A stretch of DNA of 64,000 nucleotides, taken from positions 1 through 64,000 of the forward strand of contig NZ_JAFBIV010000004.1 of NCBI RefSeq assembly GCF_021531915.1, given 5' to 3'. This document shows positions 58,584 to 64,000 of the stretch, in pieces. A program made the position numbers and the translations under genes. Positions within the stretch are counted from its first letter, which is position 1, and each line of letters starts with the position of its first letter. The notes under the pieces are model-generated. The model was not told the origin of the DNA. It saw only the letters and a list, made by a program, of their open reading frames with translations, and searched no databases. The stretch comes from Oscillibacter valericigenes. GTDB lineage: Bacteria; Bacillota; Clostridia; Oscillospirales; Oscillospiraceae.

Positions 58584-59279
58584 TTACAGCGTCCGCAGGG
58601 CGTCCACCAGAGCGGTTTTGCTCTCGGTCTTGGCGTCCTTCATCTTGATGACCCGGGCAGGGCTGCCCGCCACCACAGCGTTGTCGGGCACATCTTCAAT
58701 GACGATGGCACCGGCGGCCACCACGGCGTTCTTGCCGATGTGGACGCCCTCGATGACCACGGCGTTGGCACCCACCAGGACGCCGTCCTCCACGATGACG
58801 GGAGTGGCGGAGGCGGGCTCCACCACTCCGGCCAGCACCGCGCCGGCGCCGATGTGGCAGTTATCGCCCACAGTGGCCCGTCCGCCCAGCACGGCGCCCA
58901 TGTCGATCATGGTGCCCTTGCCCACCACGGCGCCGATGTTGATGACGGCGCCCATCATAATGACGGCGCCCTCACCGATCTCCACCTTTTCCCGGATAAT
59001 GGCGCCGGGCTCGATGCGGGCCTTGATGTTCTTCAGGTCCAGCAGGGGCACACCGGAGTTGCGGCGGTCGTTCTCCACCACGTAATCGGTGATCTTGTCA
59101 GCATTGGCCTCCAGAATGGAGGACAGCTCGGTCCAGTCACCGAACACGGTGAAGCTGTTGCCGCTGCCGAAGACCTTGGCGGAGCCGAAGTCCACAGGGC
59201 CGGTGGTGTTGACATACAGCTTCACCGGGGTCTTCTTCTCGGAAGTCGCGATATAGTTGATGATCTCCTGAGCGTTCAT
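58584..59279 (-). CDS. dapH: Tetrahydrodipicolinate N-acetyltransferase
   Basis: 231 residues. The N-terminal DapH domain is [20 protein letters not shown]. The left-handed beta-helix has hexapeptides from [20 protein letters not shown] to [20 protein letters not shown]. It acetylates tetrahydrodipicolinate with acetyl-CoA, which defines the acetylase branch of DAP synthesis. It is third in dapA-dapB-dapH. The matching deacetylase is probably the M20 gene at 61290. Confidence 0.96.
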   Translation of the reverse strand: MNAQEIINYIATSEKKTPVKLYVNTTGPVDFGSAKVFGSGNSFTVFGDWTELSSILEANADKITDYVVENDRRNSGVPLLDLKNIKARIEPGAIIREKVEIGEGAVIMMGAVINIGAVVGKGTMIDMGAVLGGRATVGDNCHIGAGAVLAGVVEPASATPVIVEDGVLVGANAVVIEGVHIGKNAVVAAGAIVIEDVPDNAVVAGSPARVIKMKDAKTESKTALVDALRTL

Positions 59280-59294
59280 GTGTCTCTCCTATTT

Positions 59295-60014
59295 TTATTC
59301 TCCAAAGAGAATTTTTTGCAGGTCATAGACCCCGGCAGGCTGCCCCGGCAGCAGGCGGGCCATGTGCAGGGCGCCATTGACGAAGATCTGGCGGCTGGCG
59401 GCCCGGTGAGTGAACTCCAGTTCCTCGTCAGGGCCGAAGAAGTGGACGGAGTGGGTCCCGGCCACGGTGCCGCCCCGCAGGGCGTGGACACCGATCTCGT
59501 CCTTTCCCCGCTTGCCGCAGTTCCCCTCCCGGCCATAGACCGGAGTCAGGGCGTGGGCGGGGTCGATGGCCTCCACCAGCAGCTTGGCGGTACCGCTGGG
59601 AGCGTCGGCCTTCTGGTTGTGGTGGGTCTCGGTGATCTCAATGTCAAAGTCCGGCTTCAGCACATCCGAGATGGTGCGCAAAGCCCGGTACAGCACCGCC
59701 ACGCCCAGGGAGAAGTTGGCGCTCCACAGCACAGGGACCGTGCTGCCCAGGGCAAACAGCTCCGCCTTCTGGGCCTCGGTGTAGCCGGTGGTGCCGGACA
59801 GCAGGGGCGTCCCGGTACGGCGGACATATTCACAGACGGCAGGCAGGGCCTCCGGCCGGGAAAAGTCGATGACCACATCGGCCACTTTTCCCAGTCCGGC
59901 CAGCTTGCCCAGGTCATCGTGGCCGAAGGCGGCCACGACCTCGTCCCCGGCGGCCTTGGCGGTGGACTGGATCAGTTTGCCCATTTTTCCCCGGCCGATC
60001 AGAAGGATCTTCAC
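59295..60014 (-). CDS. dapB: 4-hydroxy-tetrahydrodipicolinate reductase
   Basis: 239 residues. NAD(P) loop ILLIGRGKMGKLIQ, GTTGYTEAQ, and the active site ITETHHNQKADAPSGTAKLL. It reduces hydroxy-tetrahydrodipicolinate. Slightly shorter than E. coli DapB (273), as usual in Clostridia. Its ATG overlaps the dapA stop (ATGA, 60011-60014). Confidence 0.97.
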   Translation of the reverse strand: MKILLIGRGKMGKLIQSTAKAAGDEVVAAFGHDDLGKLAGLGKVADVVIDFSRPEALPAVCEYVRRTGTPLLSGTTGYTEAQKAELFALGSTVPVLWSANFSLGVAVLYRALRTISDVLKPDFDIEITETHHNQKADAPSGTAKLLVEAIDPAHALTPVYGREGNCGKRGKDEIGVHALRGGTVAGTHSVHFFGPDEELEFTHRAASRQIFVNGALHMARLLPGQPAGVYDLQKILFGE

Positions 60015-60898
60015 AGCAGGCCCGCCTCCTTCAGGCTGGCCCGCAGGATGGCCTGATGCTCCTCACTCATTTCGCACAGGGGCAGCCGCATGGGACCAAC
60101 GTTCAGGCCCATCATGTTCATGGCGCTCTTGACGGGGATGGGATTCACCTCGATAAACAGATCGTTCATCAGCTTCAGATACTTCAGGTGGTTGGCCAGG
60201 GCCTGAGCCTGGTTGCCGCCCAGGTAATCCGCCACGATCTGGTGGCACATGGCGGGCATGACATTGGCGTAGACGGAGATGACGCCGCTGCCGCCGATGC
60301 TCATGAGGGGCAGGGTGATGTCGTCATTGCCGGAGTACAGGGCGAAGTCCGGCCCGATGCAGTGGGCGATCTTCATGGCGTAGGACATATCGCCGCTGGC
60401 TTCCTTGATGCCGGTGATGTTGGGGTGCTTGCTGAGCTTCTCCACCACGCTGACGGGGATGGAGCAGCCGGTGCGGCCAGGGACGTTGTACAGCAGGCAG
60501 GGAATGTGGACGGCGTCGGCAGTCTCCGCAAAGTGGCGGTACATGCCCTCGGGGTTGGCCTTGTTGTAGTAGGGGGAGATCAGCAGCAGGGCGTCGGCGC
60601 CCATGTCCTGATACTGGATGCTCTTCTCCAGCTGAGTGGACGTGCAGTTGGAACCGCTGCCCACGATCACAGGCACCCGGCCGTTCACGACCTTGATGGT
60701 GTGCTCCACCACGGAGGCGTCTTCCTCATGGCTCATAGTGGGATACTCGCCGGTGGTGCCCAGGGTCAGGATACCGTCGGTGCCCTCAGCGATCTGCCGC
60801 TCCAGCAGCTCCGTCAGGACCTCAAAATTGACGCTGCCATCCTCGTGGAAAGGGGTGATCATAGCCACGATGGAACCCTTGATGTTTTCGAACTTCAT
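60011..60898 (-). CDS. dapA: 4-hydroxy-tetrahydrodipicolinate synthase
   Basis: 295 residues. TLGTTGEYPTMSHEE, LLYNVPGRTGCSIP (Tyr) and ITGIKEASGDM (Schiff-base Lys) are the class I aldolase motifs. It condenses pyruvate and aspartate semialdehyde, the committed step. Expression is controlled by the lysine riboswitch directly upstream. First gene of dapA-dapB-dapH. Confidence 0.97.
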   Translation of the reverse strand: MKFENIKGSIVAMITPFHEDGSVNFEVLTELLERQIAEGTDGILTLGTTGEYPTMSHEEDASVVEHTIKVVNGRVPVIVGSGSNCTSTQLEKSIQYQDMGADALLLISPYYNKANPEGMYRHFAETADAVHIPCLLYNVPGRTGCSIPVSVVEKLSKHPNITGIKEASGDMSYAMKIAHCIGPDFALYSGNDDITLPLMSIGGSGVISVYANVMPAMCHQIVADYLGGNQAQALANHLKYLKLMNDLFIEVNPIPVKSAMNMMGLNVGPMRLPLCEMSEEHQAILRASLKEAGLL

Positions 60899-60937
60899 GT
60901 TGTGTGCCCTCCATACTTTTTATTTCTGTATTTGTAA

Positions 60938-61170
60938 AAGAAAAAGTCGGTAGAGACACGCTCCTACCGACAGTCCATTCACGCACAAAAGCGTGGAGTC
61001 TCTGTTAGCGGATAGCGCCCCCGCAGTCTCCCGCGGACAGTCCAACGGGTGTTCCCCGCAGGCCCACCTTCCTGCCACGCCTGACCGAAAAGTTCGGCGG
61101 ATTTGCCCTTCCCACCTTCCCAGCCTGCCGGCTCCCGTGGGTCCATCGCATCCGCGCCTCTATCTCATTT
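60938..61170 (-). ncRNA. Lysine riboswitch upstream of dapA
   Basis: Minus strand: GATAGAGGCGCG at the 5' end (61153-61164), GGAGCCGGC, GCCGAAC, GGACTGTCCGCGG and GGGGGCGCTATCC in L-box order. The terminator GTCGGTAG/CTACCGAC with TTTTTC lies at 60940-60971. It shares its 5' core with the leader of nhaC. Confidence 0.93.
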
Positions 61171-61176
61171 TTCGCT

Positions 61177-61205
61177 ATCATATCATTATCCGCCAATCGT
61201 TTCAA
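61177..61205 (-). promoter_or_regulatory. Promoter of the dapA riboswitch transcript
   Basis: TTGAAA (61200-61205), 17 bp, TATGAT (61177-61182) on the minus strand. Confidence 0.65.
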
Positions 61206-61289
61206 TAGAAATTTTCCAAAAATTCTATCCGTTTTTCTGACAGTATGTTATAGTAAGTGCAATAAAATTCCCGCAAGGAGGTCCCCTGC

Positions 61290-62396
61290 ATGTCCCAAAC
61301 TGTTGTTGACCACCGCCGTGCCCTGCACCAGATCCCGGAATTGGACAACCAGCTGCCCGAGACTGTGGCCTATACCCGCTCTGTTCTGGAGCCGCTGGGC
61401 TGTACCCTGTCCAGCCCCATTCCCGGCAGCGTCTGTGCCTTTTTTGACGCCGGAAAGGCCGAGACCGTGGCCTTCCGGGCGGACATGGACGCCCTGCCTG
61501 TCATGGAGTGCACCGGTCTGCCCTACGCCTCCACGCATCCCGGAAAGATGCACGCCTGCGGCCACGACGGCCACACCGCCATGGCCCTGGCATTGGCGGA
61601 ATATGTGTCCGCCCATCTGGAAAAGCTGCCCCGGAACGTGCTGTTCCTGTTCCAGCCCGCCGAGGAGACCACCGGCGGCGCCAAGGGGTTGTGCGAAAGC
61701 GGCATTCTGGAAGCCCACCACGTCACCCAGGTCTTTGGCCTGCACCTGTGGCCGAATCTCCCCGCTGGAAAGGTCTTCACCCGCCCCGGTCCCCTGATGG
61801 CCCGGGCCAATGAAGTGACAGTCACCGTCACCGGAAAAAGCGTCCACCTCTCCCGGGCCAGCCAGGGCCTGGACGCCATGACGGCAGGTGTGGAGTACCT
61901 CCGCCGGGCCTACGCCATGGTGGACACCCTTCCCCCTGAAGAACCCCGGGCCTTCCTGTTCGGCAAAATGACCTCTGGCACCGTCCGCAACGCCGTCAGC
62001 GGGAAAACGGTGCTGGAGGGCAGCCTGCGGACCTACCGGGAGGAGACGTATCATTTCTGCAAACAACAGTTGGAGTCCATCGGGCAGGAGATTACCGCCG
62101 AGACCGGCTGCGGTGTGAAAGTCTGTCTCAACGAGGGGTATCCCGCGGTATGGAACCACGAGGGGCTGTACGAGACGGTCTGCACTGCCTTGGGGCAGGA
62201 CGCCCCTTCCCTGCTGGAGGCCCCGGCCCTGGCGGCGGAGGATTTCTCCTTCTATCAGAAAGCCGTGCCCGGCGTGTTCTTCTTCCTGGGCGCAGGCGAT
62301 ACGCCGGAGCTTCACGCGCCGGACTTCTGCTTTGATGACGAGGCCGTTTTGCCCCAAGGCGTGGAATTTTTGAAGAAACTGCTATTCATGGCGTGA
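61290..62396 (+). CDS. M20 amidohydrolase, probable N-acetyl-diaminopimelate deacetylase
   Basis: 368 residues. M20D motifs: VDHRRALHQIPEL, RADMDALPV, HACGHDGHTAM, LFQPAEETTGGAK and EDFSFYQKAVPG. The group includes amino-acid N-deacetylases and the DAP-pathway enzyme. Its position, divergent from dapA-dapB-dapH, suggests it removes the acetyl group that DapH adds. An indole-amide or hippurate-type substrate remains possible. AAGGAGG precedes the ATG. Confidence 0.88.
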   Translation: MSQTVVDHRRALHQIPELDNQLPETVAYTRSVLEPLGCTLSSPIPGSVCAFFDAGKAETVAFRADMDALPVMECTGLPYASTHPGKMHACGHDGHTAMALALAEYVSAHLEKLPRNVLFLFQPAEETTGGAKGLCESGILEAHHVTQVFGLHLWPNLPAGKVFTRPGPLMARANEVTVTVTGKSVHLSRASQGLDAMTAGVEYLRRAYAMVDTLPPEEPRAFLFGKMTSGTVRNAVSGKTVLEGSLRTYREETYHFCKQQLESIGQEITAETGCGVKVCLNEGYPAVWNHEGLYETVCTALGQDAPSLLEAPALAAEDFSFYQKAVPGVFFFLGAGDTPELHAPDFCFDDEAVLPQGVEFLKKLLFMA

Positions 62397-62811
62397 GATG
62401 TCCCCTTTGGGGGACGGGGGAGGCGCCCCCACTTTTCTTTGGGTTGCGCCCAAAGAAAAGCGCCGCGCCCGGTGGGAAAAGAAAGGCGCTTGGGGCCTCA
62501 AACTTGACCCGCTCCGGGGTCAAGTTTGGACCGGAGCGGGAGTGGAGCGAGACGATACTACCGTGCCTTGCAAGCCTTCTGCCGAGTGCGTCTGACACCG
62601 GCAAAACTCGGATAGAATATCCCCGCATTTGTTACTTCCGACATGCTTTCGGGGCGGTAGACGCATGGACCAGCGTCTCTTTCCGCTGCCGCTCCTGTGC
62701 ATCTGCGCATGTCTCCGCAACCGCCGGTTGCGGTATTTGACAGCTTGAAATGGTAGTCTTTTCCCGGCCGGTCTGGTAGTCTATTCCCATCAAAGCAAGG
62801 AGGTCCCCCCT
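62397..62811 (+). other. Non-coding region with hairpins and a 15-bp direct repeat
   Basis: Hairpins CTTTTCTTTGGG/CCCAAAGAAAAG (62434-62461) and CAAACTTGACCC/GGGTCAAGTTTG (62500-62529) follow the deacetylase gene. TGGTAGTCTTTTCCC (62751-62765) and TGGTAGTCTATTCCC (62774-62788) are direct repeats just before the XRE gene; TTGACA lies at 62738-62743. No ORF here is convincing. Confidence 0.55.
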
Positions 62812-63507
62812 ATGACGCTGGGTGCAAAAATACAGGCTTTGCGTACAGACGCCGGGATGTCCCAGGAGGATCTGGCAGAGCGCCTGGTGGTCAGCCGCCA
62901 GGCTATCAGCAAGTGGGAACTGGACAAAACCGTGCCGGATGTGAAATATATTGTGGCGCTGAGTGAGTTGTTTCAAGTGTCTACGGACTACCTGCTGAAA
63001 GACAGCCCCCATCATACCTCGCCGCCCCAGGCGCAGGCTCCGGCCCCTCCTCCGCCTCCCGTCTCCCCGGAGTCTGTCTTCCCTCTGACCGCATCGGCCT
63101 CTCCAGACCCTTCCTGCTTGCTTTTGGATGTAAGCCTCTGTCTGTTCGTGCTGCTGATTCTCCTGTATCTGGCTGACGATTGCTTCATGCTTTCCTTATT
63201 TTCGACCAGATGGCCGCTGCTGGTGGTTCTGCTGGGAACCCCGGTAATGCTGTTGGCTGGCTTCGAGCTTTTTACCGCTGATACTTCCCTTCAACGGTTC
63301 CGCCGGAGCGTAGCCGGATTCTGTATGCTGTGGGGTTTTTCCATGGCGCTGCTGTGCGGTTTCTCAGAAGTCTTTTTCGTGTTGATCAGTCAGGTAGGCG
63401 GCATCGCCAGTCTGATTCTCTCGCTACTGCTCATTGCTTTGTTTCTGCCCTTTGGGTACGCAGGCCGACGCCTTGCAGATCATCTCCTCAAACGGCGCAA
63501 GGTATAA
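62812..63507 (+). CDS. XRE-family regulator with C-terminal membrane domain
   Basis: 231 residues. HTH_3 domain at 1-62 (LGAKIQALRTDAGMSQEDLA, RLVVSRQAISKWELDKTVPD). A Pro/Ser-rich linker (SPPQAQAPAPPPPPVSPESV) leads to four hydrophobic helices (about 105-225). Such proteins may sense membrane state or a partner and control few genes, often their own. AAGGAGG precedes the ATG. The upstream direct repeats are the likely operator. Confidence 0.82.
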   Translation: MTLGAKIQALRTDAGMSQEDLAERLVVSRQAISKWELDKTVPDVKYIVALSELFQVSTDYLLKDSPHHTSPPQAQAPAPPPPPVSPESVFPLTASASPDPSCLLLDVSLCLFVLLILLYLADDCFMLSLFSTRWPLLVVLLGTPVMLLAGFELFTADTSLQRFRRSVAGFCMLWGFSMALLCGFSEVFFVLISQVGGIASLILSLLLIALFLPFGYAGRRLADHLLKRRKV

Positions 63508-63545
63508 AAAATACGCTGTGCACGGCGCACAGCGTATTTTTTATA
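63508..63545. terminator. Bidirectional terminator
   Basis: AAAAAATACGCTGTGC/GCGCACAGCGTATTTTTT; T-rich on both strands, between the convergent XRE and aminotransferase genes. Confidence 0.88.
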
Positions 63546-63549
63546 CCAT

Positions 63550-64000
63550 TTACAGGGTCTTGATGAACTTCTCGATCCGGTCCAGGCCCTCTTTCAGGTC
63601 CGCGTCGGAGTAGCAGTAGCTCAGGCGCATATAGCCCTCGCAGTCGAAGTAGCAGCCGGGGATCAGGCCCACCAGGCCCTCCTTCAGCATCTTCTCGCAG
63701 AAGGTCAGAGAGTCCATGCCGTACTTTTTGATGTTGATGAACATGTAGAAGGCGCCCTCCGGCTCCTGGACCTCCAGGCCCATATCCACCAGCCGCTTGT
63801 ACACGTAGTCCCGGCGCTTGCGGAAAATCTCCACCATGCCGCTGGTATCGCTCTCCAGAGCCGCCACACAGGCAGGCTGGACAAAGGAGGGGGCAGAGAC
63901 CACCATGTACTGATGGAAGATCTGCATCCGGTCCCGGATAGGGGCATCCGCCAGGCAGTAGCCCAGGCGCCAGCCGGTCATGGCATAGGGCTTAGAGAAG
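63550..64000 (-). CDS. Class I/II aminotransferase, C-terminal part
   Basis: The gene is cut by the window end; 150 residues are visible. FSKPYAMTGWRLGY includes the PLP lysine (SK), and the C-terminal domain has GAFYMFINIKKYGMD and EGYMRLSYCYSD with the substrate-binding Arg. It is of the AspB/PatA type. In Bacillus, PatA serves as N-acetyl-DAP aminotransferase, and the neighbouring dap genes make that role possible here, but the fold alone does not show it. Confidence 0.88.
   Translation of the reverse strand, partial: FSKPYAMTGWRLGYCLADAPIRDRMQIFHQYMVVSAPSFVQPACVAALESDTSGMVEIFRKRRDYVYKRLVDMGLEVQEPEGAFYMFINIKKYGMDSLTFCEKMLKEGLVGLIPGCYFDCEGYMRLSYCYSDADLKEGLDRIEKFIKTL

Noticed and set aside
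1-64000. CRISPR array
   Set aside because: No series of regularly spaced direct repeats was seen; the repeats present are two or three dispersed copies.

Overview
The window reads as a chromosomal segment of a GC-rich, anaerobic gut Bacillota of the Oscillospirales type (Lawsonibacter/Flavonifractor/Dysosmobacter-like). The evidence is a set of characteristic features rather than a database match: L27 with a cleavable N-terminus beside its protease Prp, a Trp T-box, two lysine riboswitches, a DapH acetylase branch of lysine synthesis, LuxS/Pfs, DUF6472/DUF3343/YedF selenium-type genes, and strong GGAGG ribosome binding sites with consensus TTGACA/TATAAT promoters. A myo-inositol gene set also fits Dysosmobacter-like organisms, but that is inference.

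Layout. 1-8.3 kb is an accessory, partly decayed region. It holds the tail of an ABC ATPase, a large hybrid histidine kinase, a broken parM-like plasmid segregation gene, an acyltransferase, several small AT-richer ORFs, and three copies of a palindrome-ended IS200/IS605-like repeat. It abuts the 3' end of a tRNA-Pro gene. 8.6-15.5 kb carries surface polysaccharide genes (O-antigen ligase-like protein, GT2), a PadR regulator with a frameshifted HAAS-domain membrane protein and partner, a DUF3298 lipoprotein and tmcAL. 15.7-24 kb is core: ackA (with a duplicated 3' end just downstream), pfs-luxS, a membrane XRE regulator, rplU-prp-rpmA-obgE, and a T-box-controlled trpB2. 24-31 kb holds a CAT-like acetyltransferase convergently overlapping a MATE exporter, a DUF2974 hydrolase, an SSB-like protein and two lipoproteins, one PstS-like.

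30.4-33.1 kb is a minus-strand operon (yedF, cysteine desulfurase-like, DUF3343, DUF6472, Nudix) of the selenium-metabolism type. Next come lysA, a split chromate transporter pair, birA, an NhaC antiporter under a lysine riboswitch, and a uracil permease with a promoter-proximal leader peptide and terminator. 40.9-45.9 kb is housekeeping: DUF523, DUF3783, Nudix, a MerR/TipAS regulator, yjbQ and smr sharing one symmetric divergent promoter, a nitrilase, an MGMT-like protein and a VanY-type peptidase. 46-56.4 kb is an inositol locus. An RbsABC-type importer and one Gfo/Idh/MocA dehydrogenase lie on the minus strand, divergent from iolE-iolB-iolD-iolG on the plus strand. iolC, iolJ and iolA are not in the window. 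56.5-64 kb holds an MBL hydrolase, moaE, dapA-dapB-dapH under a second lysine riboswitch, a divergent M20 deacetylase that fits the acetylated DAP branch, an XRE membrane regulator and a partial aminotransferase.

I did not find a clear, wholly new multi-gene defence or biosynthetic system, and no CRISPR array. The observations most worth following are: the TnpB-less elements that keep an omega-RNA-like end; the pyrimidine-rich leader peptide ending exactly at a terminator ahead of the uracil permease; the fully symmetric overlapping divergent promoter; the ackA tail duplication with only synonymous differences; and the frameshift in a G-run of a translationally coupled pair.
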